DNA of 64,000 bases from Ruminococcus flavefaciens (GCF_900116855.1 NZ_UETD01000003.1:1-64000); one strand, 5' to 3'; numbered from the stretch's first letter, positions 26,792 to 35,409 are shown. The notes: a model not told the origin generated them from the sequence alone. Program-made: numbers and translations.

Positions 26792-27391
26792 ATGAAGTTC
26801 AGGATAAAACATATATCATCTCTGTACCGATGGGGGATAGTCCTTCCGTGGATAGTCATCATAGCGGCTCTGGCGATATTCCTTATCGTGGGGCTGGACG
26901 TTACATTTGTATTCCCCACGCTGGTACTGATACGTCTGACAGCAGTCTGCGGAATAGCCGAGGTGGTATTCATCTTTCTGTACATAGCCGAAAGGATATA
27001 CGGTGCAAGGCTCATCATAAATGATGACCATGTGGTGATAAAGACCCTGCACAGACACAGGAAGCTTTACTATGCAGAGATAGAGGACGCAAAGTATTCC
27101 CACTATGAATGCACAAGAAGCTACCGCGAGCGCAAAGAGAGATCGGGCTCGCTGCTGTACAAGTACATGCAGGATGATGAGGAAACATGGACGCGGTCAA
27201 AGCTGACGTTTTATCTTACCTCCGGAAAGACCGTTACCGTTAATGATGAAGCGACCAACTATGAATGGAAGCGATCGAAATGGATAACCGATCCCGACCT
27301 TGACCCCGATGAGGACGTTGTACTTTATCAGGCATATCAGTGCTATCGCACCGCCTGCAGGGAGTACTGCAAGGTATTGGGGAACTATTGA
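26792..27391 (+). CDS. Membrane protein with PH-like domain, 199 aa
   Basis: Two membrane helices (about 15-70) are followed by a charged domain with RLIINDDHVVIKTLHRHRKL and a longer acidic insertion (YMQDDEETWTRSKL) than its paralogue at 24266. The shared tail DPDEDVVLYQAYQ and start MKFRIKH show common descent. The ATG at 26792 follows GAGGTGA. It is the last gene of the LytTR operon. Perhaps it is an envelope-stress effector or a peptide-resistance protein; there is no direct evidence. Confidence 0.75.
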   Translation: MKFRIKHISSLYRWGIVLPWIVIIAALAIFLIVGLDVTFVFPTLVLIRLTAVCGIAEVVFIFLYIAERIYGARLIINDDHVVIKTLHRHRKLYYAEIEDAKYSHYECTRSYRERKERSGSLLYKYMQDDEETWTRSKLTFYLTSGKTVTVNDEATNYEWKRSKWITDPDLDPDEDVVLYQAYQCYRTACREYCKVLGNY

Positions 27392-27401
27392 GCGATATAG
27401 C

Positions 27402-27430
27402 TTGACTTTTACGCAATACGTGTATATAAT
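27402..27430 (+). promoter_or_regulatory. Promoter of the dockerin gene at 27484
   Basis: TTGACT (27402-27407) and TATAAT (27425-27430) are 17 bp apart. Confidence 0.8.
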
Positions 27431-27483
27431 AGGCATATAAACAATCGTGCATTTTTTATCTCAAACAGAATGGAGGAATTGAC

Positions 27484-29751
27484 ATGAAAAAAACACTGAT
27501 ATCACTGATGACAGCAGCTCTTATGATGGCATCTGCGGCACCTGTGCAGCTGATGGCAGCTGCCGCCGAGAACGACCGCGAGTCCATCATAGGCACACTT
27601 CCCGACTGGACGCCCACAAACTTCGCAGAAGCAATGAAGCTTTATAATGAGCACGGAAAATGCTATGTGGCTGATAATTATATCTGCATGATGAGGATCG
27701 TTCCACACTTCATGAAGAACGACTATAAGTTCGGCATCTCGGGCAGCATGGCGGATATAAATACTCCCGCAAGCGCAGGTCAGCAGTTCTTTGAGCTTGA
27801 GATACCGCAGAAGCCCGATCCAGATGACATCGACGCGGTAAATGCTTATAATGAGTACTGTGACAGCATAGGTCTGTATTCCCACGATTACAGCTTCTTT
27901 GAGCACTGGCAGGACTGCAAGACACGGGATGCCTTTGAGGTGGAGATGTTCCGTGTGATGCCGGGCGAGGACCTGACAGTCTTATGGCAGAACAAGAATA
28001 AAAAGAATGACGACGGTGAATACGTCACCACAAAGAAATTCAGCTTTGAAAACAAGGACGGAAATACTGTTGAGACCGACATTTACAGCTGGCTCCCCGA
28101 CAGTGTTCCCGAGTACAATGATTTTGTCATGAAATACGGTGAGGTCTCGGTTCACGATGGCTATGTCGCATACTGGACCAACTACAACCCCAGCGCAGGT
28201 GCTTCCGTGAGAATGGAGCAGAGCGGCGAGGGCAGGATAGAGGAGTTCATGGAGTCACAGTGCGCCCTCTTTGAGCTTCAGCCCGTTGACGACACACCTA
28301 TCTCCTCGGTTTTTGTCTATAAGCCTGTGGCTGACGGCATGGCAGATGTTGAGTGGAGGAGAGGCAGGACATTCTCGGATACCGAGCCTGTTGTATCCAC
28401 AACAGGAAAATTCGAGATAAAGGACAACTGTTCTGTTGTGCTCAACTGGTCTCCCTACAGAAAGATCAATACACAGTTCTCTTTCATTGATGCGGACACG
28501 GGAGAGCTCATAGATATTCCCGATGATGACAGCCGCAATATATATCTTCTTGCCACCACGAAAGGCGTACCTGCAACAAGCAGGATATTTGATATTGCAA
28601 CTAATCCATGTATAGTAGATGATGAAAATGCCTATTCGGAGAACTGGAGCTATGCCTTTGAATACGATTCACCTGCGGGTGCGTATGAAATTAATGATAT
28701 TGAGCCTACATTGGAAACACCGGAATACAGAGAGGTCACCTGCAAGCTGAAATGGAGACCATATGGCGATGTGAACGGTGACAGAAGGCTTGCTGTTTCC
28801 GATCTGATACTGGTGCAGAGATGGCTCACAGGAGCTTCTGATGCAGAGCTCAAAAATTGGGAAGCCGCAGATTACTGCCGCGATAACTGCATAAATTCTC
28901 TCGACCTCCCTGCTATGAGACGAGCGCTGCTGAAAAGTCTTTCTATGCCCGTATGGCCGGAAAAGCTCTCTACTACCCATGGTGAGTTAATTATAACAGG
29001 ACCTGACAGAAAACTGTATGCAGGCCCCGGGACCGAGTATGAGGTATTGAAGACTGTTCCTAAGGGTACCAATCTCACGGAGTACGGCTATGATCCGAAT
29101 TCTCCCGATTGGGTATATGCTGAGATAACAGAGAATGAAAGAGGCTGGATAAGAGTTAACTGTGACGGCGAGAGGAATATCGAATTTAAATATGAACTGA
29201 TAGATAAGCCCGTTATTTATCTCTATCCCGAGGAGGAGACCGATGTTCATGTTGAACTTGAGCTTACCGAGTCCAGACTCTCAACAACATACCCCAGATA
29301 TAACGGCGGCTGGGACGTTACCGCCTATCCCGACGGCTCGCTCCTTAACAAGGCTGACGGCACTCACCACAGATACCTTTTCTGGGACAGCGTGGACTGC
29401 ACCACTAAGTTTGACCTGTCAAAGGGATTCTGTGTGGCTGGAGAGGATACCGAGAACTTCCTGAAGGAAAAGCTGACATATATGGGACTTACCGAGGATG
29501 AGATGAACGAATTCATCGTATACTGGCTGCCCAGAATGGAGCACAATGCGTACAATCTCATCACTTTCCAAGGCAAGGCATATACCGACACCGCAAAGCT
29601 TGACATAACTCCTGCGCCCGACAGTATGCTCCGCGTATTCATGGCATATAAGCCTCTTGAAGATTCCGTGGACATCGAGCCTCAGCAGCTTGAGACCTTT
29701 GAGAGAAAGGGCTTTACAGTTGTGGAGTGGGGCGGCACCGAGCTCAGCTGA
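27484..29751 (+). CDS. Secreted protein with internal dockerin, SH3-like and unknown C-terminal domain, 755 aa
   Basis: Signal peptide (1-28), then an unnamed N-terminal region of about 390 residues that is shared with the dockerin protein at 38563 (LPDWTPTNFAEAMKLYNEHG against VPDWVPDDLESAIKFHNTYG, and ILSWLPDS/IYSWLPDS). A dockerin sits inside at about 427-482 (GDVNGDRRLAVSDL; the second loop carries extra cysteines). An SH3-like domain follows (about 505-560; LYAGPGTEYEVLKTVPKGT). The last 180 residues begin KPVIYLYPEEETDVHVELEL and form a conserved but unnamed domain. No catalytic family is recognised. The start follows TGGAGGA. Confidence 0.8.
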   Translation: MKKTLISLMTAALMMASAAPVQLMAAAAENDRESIIGTLPDWTPTNFAEAMKLYNEHGKCYVADNYICMMRIVPHFMKNDYKFGISGSMADINTPASAGQQFFELEIPQKPDPDDIDAVNAYNEYCDSIGLYSHDYSFFEHWQDCKTRDAFEVEMFRVMPGEDLTVLWQNKNKKNDDGEYVTTKKFSFENKDGNTVETDIYSWLPDSVPEYNDFVMKYGEVSVHDGYVAYWTNYNPSAGASVRMEQSGEGRIEEFMESQCALFELQPVDDTPISSVFVYKPVADGMADVEWRRGRTFSDTEPVVSTTGKFEIKDNCSVVLNWSPYRKINTQFSFIDADTGELIDIPDDDSRNIYLLATTKGVPATSRIFDIATNPCIVDDENAYSENWSYAFEYDSPAGAYEINDIEPTLETPEYREVTCKLKWRPYGDVNGDRRLAVSDLILVQRWLTGASDAELKNWEAADYCRDNCINSLDLPAMRRALLKSLSMPVWPEKLSTTHGELIITGPDRKLYAGPGTEYEVLKTVPKGTNLTEYGYDPNSPDWVYAEITENERGWIRVNCDGERNIEFKYELIDKPVIYLYPEEETDVHVELELTESRLSTTYPRYNGGWDVTAYPDGSLLNKADGTHHRYLFWDSVDCTTKFDLSKGFCVAGEDTENFLKEKLTYMGLTEDEMNEFIVYWLPRMEHNAYNLITFQGKAYTDTAKLDITPAPDSMLRVFMAYKPLEDSVDIEPQQLETFERKGFTVVEWGGTELS

Positions 29752-29784
29752 GTCCATAAAAGCAAAAATAACTGAATAAGAATA

Positions 29785-29826
29785 GATCCCCGAAGCTGTC
29801 AGTGTGACGCTTCGGGGATCGTTTTA
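29785..29826. terminator. Terminator between convergent genes
   Basis: A perfect 12-bp stem GATCCCCGAAGC (29785-29796) pairs with 29809-29820, followed by GTTTTA. Confidence 0.8.
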
Positions 29827-29835
29827 TGTGTATGC

Positions 29836-31308
29836 TCATGCAGCTCTTACCGCTGCATATCTCTGTGATGAGAGCACCTTGTTCATCACAGCCTCGGGGG
29901 AGATATCTCCGCCAATGACCATGTCGAACACCGAGGGAGTATATCCCGATACCAGTGCTGCTCCTGTCTCGGAGCGGGTAACGGGCATTGCGTCGGAGCG
30001 GCTGTTCACGTTCCAGAATACCACATCGGACAGCTTGTAGCCGTAATTGCTGTACAGCTTTCTTACGGCGCGGAACAGTACCTCGTTGTTTCCGCCCGTT
30101 ACGCAGTAGTCGAACTGCATATCCGAGATTATGTATATCTTCTTGGGCAGCTCTGACTGACGAACACGGTTGTTTATCGCCGTCTTCAGTATCAGCTTGA
30201 AAACTGCCTCCAGATCAGTGTTTGCTATCTCGTTGAAAGTTCGGCAGTACTGCGCCTTTTCAACGATGTCCTCGCCCTTTATCTCCACCAGACGGGGGTT
30301 CTCGGAGAAGGTTATGAAGTGGTTGGCGAATGCACCTGTGTTGTGCTCCGCGAAGTATATTCCCAGCGACAGTGCCGCATCTATGGGACGTATGCCTCCG
30401 CAGGTGCAGGTCATGGAGCCCGAGCCGTCCACTACTGCTATGGCGTTCTCGCGCCTTGAAGCTGTCAGGTCGGGCAGGCACTTCCATGCTGCGTCCAGTG
30501 ACATACGCTCTGTATCGGAGATATTTCCCGCGAGTGCAGCTCTTATGATGTCATAGGGGTACAGTCTGCCTGCATTGAGATTTGCCTCGCCGCTGTGTAC
30601 CTTGTTCAGGTATTCGGTGTAGCGCACATTGTCGTTGCGTATGAACGCACCTCTGTACTTGAACATGGCACATGAGGGCTGTACCTCATAGTCGAAGGTG
30701 TAGTCTCTCTCGCGCAGACGGTTCTCGATGATGTCGGTGTATCTTCTCAGAGCGGACAGAGTCTTTCTGTATTCCGCCTCGGACATACCCAGCAGTGCAG
30801 CCATTCGTCTGCCATTGTTCCTTGTCTCCTTTGAGGAGGTGTTCACCGAGGGCAGCCACTTAGCCAGCAGAGAAGCCTGTCTCTTTCTGTTCATGGCAGC
30901 CATATCTGCGTTGAGCTGAGTTCTTATGACCTCAGCGGCATCTCTCTCCAGAGGAGTTCCCAGCAGTACGCACAGGTCGTCAAATCTGCCGTACTCCGAG
31001 AACAGGTGTATATTCTTTCTGACAGCCTCGGGAGCTGTCTTTACCAGTGCGGATATAGCTGTGCGGAAGAATCGTCTCTCGCCCAGACCGCCTCTTGCGT
31101 CACGGGCGAAGAAAACTATCTTCATAGTCTTGTCGGGGTCCTCTGCGTAAGCGCGGTCCACCACTGCCTCTATCTCCTCGGCGGAGGCGTTTCTCATGGC
31201 GCCTGCCTTGAAGAACATATCCAGACAGAAGGACTCCGTTGAACGGTAAGCCATAGCGCCGTTCTCTGTGTATGTGTTATTTGCTTCCTTCTTCAGAAAA
31301 TTCAGCAT
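29836..31308 (-). CDS. DUF2828 family TROVE/vWA protein (Ro60-like), 490 aa
   Basis: The N-terminal 280 residues are helical and look like a TROVE-type repeat ring (MKIVFFARDARGGLGERRFF). The C-terminal part is a von Willebrand A domain with the metal-binding DGSGS at residues 294-298 and IISDMQFD later. This matches DUF2828, relatives of the Ro60/Rsr proteins that bind Y RNAs and misfolded RNAs. The start at 31308 follows AAAGGAG. Upstream on the same strand are an array of structured RNAs (31422-31731) and rtcB, which mirrors the known rsr-Y RNA-rtcB neighbourhoods. That it binds these RNAs is inference. Confidence 0.8.
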   Translation of the reverse strand: MLNFLKKEANNTYTENGAMAYRSTESFCLDMFFKAGAMRNASAEEIEAVVDRAYAEDPDKTMKIVFFARDARGGLGERRFFRTAISALVKTAPEAVRKNIHLFSEYGRFDDLCVLLGTPLERDAAEVIRTQLNADMAAMNRKRQASLLAKWLPSVNTSSKETRNNGRRMAALLGMSEAEYRKTLSALRRYTDIIENRLRERDYTFDYEVQPSCAMFKYRGAFIRNDNVRYTEYLNKVHSGEANLNAGRLYPYDIIRAALAGNISDTERMSLDAAWKCLPDLTASRRENAIAVVDGSGSMTCTCGGIRPIDAALSLGIYFAEHNTGAFANHFITFSENPRLVEIKGEDIVEKAQYCRTFNEIANTDLEAVFKLILKTAINNRVRQSELPKKIYIISDMQFDYCVTGGNNEVLFRAVRKLYSNYGYKLSDVVFWNVNSRSDAMPVTRSETGAALVSGYTPSVFDMVIGGDISPEAVMNKVLSSQRYAAVRAA

Positions 31309-31323
31309 AGTTATTCTCCTTTC

Positions 31324-31344
31324 AGCGGGGAGCCCCCGCGGGCT
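31324..31344. repeat. Partial copy of the GC hairpin repeat
   Basis: AGCGGGGAGCCCCCGCGGGCT shares its core with the 33-bp repeats at 14713 and 51384. It lies in the leader just before the DUF2828 ribosome site and could fold as a hairpin there. Confidence 0.6.
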
Positions 31345-31421
31345 TCCACGTTGACGCCCGCAAGCTCGCTCACTTATTGTAAAAATTCGCTTACGGTGAT
31401 CGAAATGCAACGGTAGTTTTC

Positions 31422-31502
31422 AAGTCAGCATTTTATACCATACGTTTCCGCAGGGCAGGATTTGAACCTGCATTTGCCAATTTTTTATGCTGTTGCTGAC
31501 TT
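31422..31502 (-). ncRNA. Structured RNA D of the rtcB array, with tRNA-like T-arm, 81 nt
   Basis: Read on the minus strand, AAGTCAGCA (31502-31494) pairs perfectly with TGCTGACTT (31430-31422). ACAGCA follows the 5' arm directly (31493-31488). Inside is GCAGG-TTCAAAT-CCTGC (plus coordinates 31455-31471), an exact tRNA T-arm with a 7-base loop. No acceptor stem, D-arm or anticodon arm fits, so it is not a tRNA gene. Bacterial Y RNAs are known to carry tRNA-like modules and a closing stem; the likeness, next to a Ro60-like gene, suggests a Y-RNA-like molecule. No promoter of its own was seen. Confidence 0.65.
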
Positions 31503-31526
31503 AGTGTAAAATAAAACATTCGCCGC

Positions 31527-31615
31527 CCGTCACGGCTCGTCTTTTTACGCAGCGCTTTGACCCGAGGGAAAGCTCTCTGCGGCCCTTAAACGATTGCTGT
31601 GAGAGCCGTGGACGG
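31527..31615 (-). ncRNA. Structured RNA C of the rtcB array, 89 nt
   Basis: On the minus strand CACGGCTC (31610-31603) pairs with GAGCCGTG (31538-31531), and beyond a single bulged C four further pairs extend the stem (31615-31612 with 31530-31527). ACAGCA lies 2 bases inside the 5' arm (31600-31595). An inner hairpin has CGCAG/CTGCG (31581-31577 with 31552-31548) and GCTTT/AAAGC. A bulged C in the closing helix is a known feature of Ro60-binding Y RNAs. A competing short hairpin (31571-31607) is also possible. Confidence 0.6.
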
Positions 31616-31623
31616 CTGAAAAC

Positions 31624-31676
31624 AAGACGCATTCTTTTTCATTGACAGTGAAAAAAACAGCTGCTGTGTGCGTCTT
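31624..31676 (-). ncRNA. Structured RNA B of the rtcB array, 53 nt
   Basis: On the minus strand AAGACGCA (31676-31669) pairs with TGCGTCTT (31631-31624). ACAGCA lies 1 base inside the 5' arm (31667-31662). An inner 7-bp stem TTTTTCA/TGAAAAA closes a short loop, leaving an asymmetric internal loop with GAA on the 3' side. Gaps to the neighbours are 8 and 3 bases. Confidence 0.6.
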
Positions 31677-31679
31677 TGC

Positions 31680-31731
31680 AAGGCACTTCGTTTATCTTTT
31701 CATGATAAAAAACTATTGCTGTAAGTGCCTT
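31680..31731 (-). ncRNA. Structured RNA A of the rtcB array, 52 nt
   Basis: On the minus strand AAGGCACTT (31731-31723) pairs perfectly with AAGTGCCTT (31688-31680). ACAGCA follows the arm at once (31722-31717). An inner stem TTTATC/GATAAA gives an asymmetric internal loop as in RNA B. It starts 46 bp after the rtcB stop codon, so it is probably cut from, or part of, the rtcB transcript. Confidence 0.6.
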
Positions 31732-31777
31732 TATATCCTTTTTTACTGCGGCAGAAGGCAAGCTCCCGCCGCTTTTA

Positions 31778-33022
31778 TCAGCCCTTGATGACGCCTACCG
31801 TGAACAGTCTCTTGACTGGCTCGGTAAGGTCGGTCTGGTTTGCCATGACATCGCCGATGTCCTTGTATGCGAAACGTGACTCCTCAGCCACATCGGACTT
31901 GTTGTTCTTTGCGAGGACCACATTCTGCTCCTTTAAGTCCACCATTACGGACTCTACGGAGAATGTGTCCATTGCTGCTGTACGGGAGTAAGCTCTGCCT
32001 GCGCCGTGGGACGAGGACATGAAGCTGTCGGGGTTGCCCTTTCCGCGGACTATGTAGCTGTATGAGCCCATAGCTCCGGGGATTATGCCCATTTCTCCCT
32101 CACGGGCGCGTATAGCGCCCTTTCTGTGTACCCACACATTCCTGCCGAAGTGGTTCTCCAGAGCGGCATAGTTGTGGTGGCAGTTTATCTCCCCCGAAAA
32201 TTCGGGAACGATGCCTGTGTGCTTGGTGATGTGCTTTGCGAATATATCCTTTACCTTTGAGAGCATTATTGCGCGGTTCTCATAGGCGAAGTCCATGCAC
32301 AGCTGCATCCATGCCAGATAGCGCTTTCCCTCGTCGGTATCGGCAGGGAGGAAGGGCAGGTTCCATTCCGACGGAACCTGTGAGAACCATCTGTCGTTGA
32401 GCTCATGGGCTATCTTATTGAAGTACTGTCCCACGATATTTCCGAAGTGACGGCTTCCCGAGTGGAGCATGATACCGCACATCCCGTCATCGTCCTGCTG
32501 GATCTCGATGAAGTGGTTTCCGCCGCCGAGAGTGCCTGCCTGAAAGTAGCCCTCCTCAATCTGGGGAATGAGCTCCTTATCGGCTTCAAAGCGGCTCATT
32601 TCAGCCTTGGCGCGGTCCAGCACCTCAGAGTGCTGAGCTGTCTTGTAGTGTGCAAAGCCTGTGGGGATATTTCTGAGGATATCGCCGCAGATAGTCTGCA
32701 CGAGGCTGCCGCTGCCCGTCATTGTCTCACGGAGCAGGGATACGGGGATATCGGTCTGGACGTATGCCATTCCGCAGCCGATATCAACTCCCACCGCATT
32801 GGGGATGACCACATTCTCGCAGGCGATGACGCCGCCTATGGGCATACCCTTTCCTGCGTGGGTGTCGGGCATAAGTGCTATCCACTTATGTGCGAAGGGG
32901 AGCTTCGCAAGGTGCTCCGCCTGGGCGAGACACTTCTCGCCCACAGCCTCTGCATCAGACTGCCATATCTTTATGGGGAGCATTTTTTCATTCTTCATGT
33001 AATGTACGAACATTTTCTTCAC
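31778..33022 (-). CDS. rtcB: RNA-splicing ligase RtcB, 414 aa
   Basis: RtcB joins 2',3'-cyclic phosphate (or 3'-phosphate) and 5'-OH RNA ends using GTP and manganese. Seen here: VGVDIGCGM with Asp80 and Cys83 as metal ligands, HSGSRHFG, and SSSHGAGR whose His339 corresponds to the guanylylated His337 of E. coli. Length is normal. The start follows AAAGGAAAG. Downstream come the four-RNA array and the DUF2828 gene on the same strand; two WYL regulator genes are divergent. No rtcA (cyclase) or rtcR is in the window, so control differs from that in E. coli. Confidence 0.95.
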   Translation of the reverse strand: MKKMFVHYMKNEKMLPIKIWQSDAEAVGEKCLAQAEHLAKLPFAHKWIALMPDTHAGKGMPIGGVIACENVVIPNAVGVDIGCGMAYVQTDIPVSLLRETMTGSGSLVQTICGDILRNIPTGFAHYKTAQHSEVLDRAKAEMSRFEADKELIPQIEEGYFQAGTLGGGNHFIEIQQDDDGMCGIMLHSGSRHFGNIVGQYFNKIAHELNDRWFSQVPSEWNLPFLPADTDEGKRYLAWMQLCMDFAYENRAIMLSKVKDIFAKHITKHTGIVPEFSGEINCHHNYAALENHFGRNVWVHRKGAIRAREGEMGIIPGAMGSYSYIVRGKGNPDSFMSSSHGAGRAYSRTAAMDTFSVESVMVDLKEQNVVLAKNNKSDVAEESRFAYKDIGDVMANQTDLTEPVKRLFTVGVIKG

Positions 33023-33158
33023 TTCTTTCCTTTAGCTTGACTCCAGTATACCACAGGAAACGGAAATAATCATATAAAAATTTCTGCACACACTCCTTTC
33101 CGTCTTGCAAAGGGGAGTTTTTTCTGTTAATATATAGATAAGAAAGGAGTGGGAAAAT
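33023..33158. promoter_or_regulatory. Divergent promoter region of rtcB and the WYL genes
   Basis: Minus strand: TATACT lies about 30 bp before rtcB, with no good -35, as expected of a promoter needing activation. Plus strand: TTGCAA-N17-TAATAT precedes the WYL gene. CACTCCTTTC (33091-33100) and GAAAGGAGTG (33142-33151) are a perfect 10-bp inverted repeat; the second arm is the WYL gene's ribosome site. A WYL regulator could act here. Confidence 0.5.
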
Positions 33159-34433
33159 ATGGCAGGATTTTCAGAGCTTATCAAGAATTTCGACAAGACC
33201 CGCGATTATGTTCGGGACTTTTTCATATACGGCTGCAAGGTGAGAAGTGACTTTGACCGTAAGAGCGTCCGCACCTACGGTGACGAAAAGCGCCGCGTAG
33301 AGAGCTGGATGGGGGACTCCATGCGCTATGACGACTCAGTCCGCGGCAGAAGCGTCTCAATTTCCGTGGACAGCGGACATATCCCCGAAAATCCGCTGTA
33401 TAACGCCTATTACTCAAAGAGCTTCACTGATAATGACATACGGCTGCACTTCCTTATCATGGACATTCTGGAGGATGGCAGCAGCCGCACTCTAAGGGAG
33501 ATAGTTGACGTACTCAATGACGGTTACGGTCAGCTTTTTGACGAACAGACCGTCCGCAACAAGCTGAGGGAGTACGCCGATGAGGGCATAGTGATCGCGG
33601 AGAAGCAGGGCAAGACTCTTTACTACTCGCTGTCGGCGGACAGAGCTGACGATTATGTAAGGGATATCGCAGGACTTGCCGATGCGCTGGAATTTTTCTC
33701 CGAAACTCCTCACTTCGGCATTATCGGCAACAGCATACTGAAAATGCTGGGGCTGAAGAATGAACTGTTCTTCATAAAGCACAACTACATGATACATACT
33801 CTTGAGGACGTACTGGTCCCCGATATACTGGAGGCATTGAACGGGAAACGGTATATCTCTTTCAGCACATTTTCTGGCAGGCGCAAAAAGACTCCCGATG
33901 AGCTGGGCAGGCAAAACCAGACCGTGCCCATGCAGATACTTGTATCCGTACAGACGGGAAGACGCTATCTTGCGGCATATATACCTGCACTGAGGAGATT
34001 TTCCGCATTCAGGCTTGACTACATGAAAAACGTGAAAGCGGGAGACATCTGCGAGGAGTACGACGAGATAAAGGAGAGCTACGACCGCAACAAGCACCGT
34101 GTTTTCGGTGTTTCCTTCGGTATGAGGCGAGATACGGGCACTGTTACTCCCATGAGGATAACCTTTTTTGCGGACGAAAAGCGAGAGCCATATATAATCG
34201 AGCGGCTTGAGCGCGAAAAGCGCTGCTGCACCGTTGAAAAAACAGGTGATGATCTGTATACCCTTACAGCCGATGTGTTTGACCCCAACGAGATCATGCA
34301 CTGGGCAAAGACATTTATCGGCAGGATAGTCAGCATAGAGGGCGGCGCAGACAGTGTCCGCCAGCGGTTTTACAGCGATATCGCAAGAATGAACAGAATG
34401 TACGGCGGTGATGAAGATGAACATATTCAGTGA
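33159..34433 (+). CDS. WYL-domain transcriptional regulator 1, 424 aa
   Basis: A winged helix-turn-helix region is seen at about 90-160 (IRLHFLIMDILEDGSSRTLREI, DEQTVRNKLREYADEGIVI). A WYL domain follows (about 225-330; KRYISFSTFSGRRKKTP, VQTGRRYLAAYIPALRRFSA) and a WCX-like C-terminal domain. WYL proteins are ligand-responsive regulators, some sensing single-stranded DNA or RNA. The ribosome site is AGAAAGGAG. Its 3' end overlaps the second WYL gene by 17 bases, like the PafB-PafC pair. Divergent position makes it the likely regulator of rtcB and the RNA array. Confidence 0.85.
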   Translation: MAGFSELIKNFDKTRDYVRDFFIYGCKVRSDFDRKSVRTYGDEKRRVESWMGDSMRYDDSVRGRSVSISVDSGHIPENPLYNAYYSKSFTDNDIRLHFLIMDILEDGSSRTLREIVDVLNDGYGQLFDEQTVRNKLREYADEGIVIAEKQGKTLYYSLSADRADDYVRDIAGLADALEFFSETPHFGIIGNSILKMLGLKNELFFIKHNYMIHTLEDVLVPDILEALNGKRYISFSTFSGRRKKTPDELGRQNQTVPMQILVSVQTGRRYLAAYIPALRRFSAFRLDYMKNVKAGDICEEYDEIKESYDRNKHRVFGVSFGMRRDTGTVTPMRITFFADEKREPYIIERLEREKRCCTVEKTGDDLYTLTADVFDPNEIMHWAKTFIGRIVSIEGGADSVRQRFYSDIARMNRMYGGDEDEHIQ

Positions 34434-35409
34434 GATATACGGTACATATTTCCGTATCGCGGCGAAGCTCCTTGAAAATGAGATCACGGATGAAAAGAAC
34501 GTCCGCGAAACAGTTCAGCGTGAGGGCTTCCGTGACTCGGTGCTGTTCCTGCCGCAGAAGCTGCTGCCCGGTGAGGAAAGCTGGGGACTTTTCAGCCGTA
34601 TGCCCGACGGAACTCTCGGGAGAATAACAAAAAAAGCACCGGTTAAGGTGCTGACGAAGCTCCAGAAGATGTGGCTGAAATCAAAGCTCTCGGACCCGAG
34701 GATAAGGCTGTTCATGGACGATGAGAACCTTGCTGCCCTTGAAAAAAGGCTTGGGGATATTCCTCCGCTTTACCGCAGGGAGCAGTTCGGCATCACGGAC
34801 CGTTTCAAGGACAGCGACGACTTCTACAGCGAGGAGTATATCAGGAATTTCCGCGCTGCGCTGGAGGCTGTGCGGAAAAGGCGGATAGTCTGTGTTGAAT
34901 TCGTTTCGGGACGGGGCAGGCGCATGAGCGGAAAGTTCGTGCTGCTGAAGCTGGAGTACTCGCCAAAGAACGACAAGTTCCGCGTATACTGCTATCTGCT
35001 CAGAAATGACAAGATACAGGGCAGCGGCATAATAAACATCGGACGCATAAGAAGTATAACCGATACGGGGAGGTGCTTCCGCACTCCCGTATCCATGGAC
35101 GAGTATTTCCTGAGCCGCAAGTGCAGCTCGCCTGCGGTCATAAGAGTAACTGACGCGCGGAACGGCGTTGAGCGCTTCATGCTGGAGTTCGCTTCCTATG
35201 AGAAGCATACGGTGAGAGACCTTGAAACAGGGGAGTATACTGTGGAGCTGTGGTACGATACACAGGACGAGACAGAGCTGCTCATAAGGCTTCTCAGCTT
35301 CGGACCCGTCATAGAGATACTTGGACCGCCGCAGCTGCGTTCACAGGCGGCAGAGCGTGTGCGCAGGCAGTATGAGCTGCTTTACGGGGATAAGAAAACC
35401 GACACTTGA
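34417..35409 (+). CDS. WYL-domain protein 2, 330 aa
   Basis: The middle part has a WYL-type fold (RRIVCVEFVSGRGRRMSGKF, DKFRVYCYLLRNDKIQGSGI, NIGRIRSI) and a C-terminal WCX-like domain (FMLEFASYEKHTVRDLETGE). The N-terminal 150 residues are less like a helix-turn-helix than in the first gene. The ATG at 34417 is preferred because GGCGGTG lies 6 bases before it; GTG at 34408 and ATG at 34411 are alternatives. The overlap with the first WYL gene points to a heteromer. It ends at a terminator (35419-35466). Confidence 0.75.
   Translation: MNIFSEIYGTYFRIAAKLLENEITDEKNVRETVQREGFRDSVLFLPQKLLPGEESWGLFSRMPDGTLGRITKKAPVKVLTKLQKMWLKSKLSDPRIRLFMDDENLAALEKRLGDIPPLYRREQFGITDRFKDSDDFYSEEYIRNFRAALEAVRKRRIVCVEFVSGRGRRMSGKFVLLKLEYSPKNDKFRVYCYLLRNDKIQGSGIINIGRIRSITDTGRCFRTPVSMDEYFLSRKCSSPAVIRVTDARNGVERFMLEFASYEKHTVRDLETGEYTVELWYDTQDETELLIRLLSFGPVIEILGPPQLRSQAAERVRRQYELLYGDKKTDT

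Noticed and set aside
31441..31480. tRNA gene on the minus strand
   Set aside because: Only the T-arm fits. There is no matching acceptor stem, D-arm or anticodon arm in reach, and the segment is enclosed by a different perfect stem, so I call it part of a structured RNA.
31740..31777. Terminator of rtcB on the minus strand
   Set aside because: A GC hairpin lies here, but on the minus strand it is followed by A-rich, not T-rich, sequence, so read-through into the RNA array is more likely.
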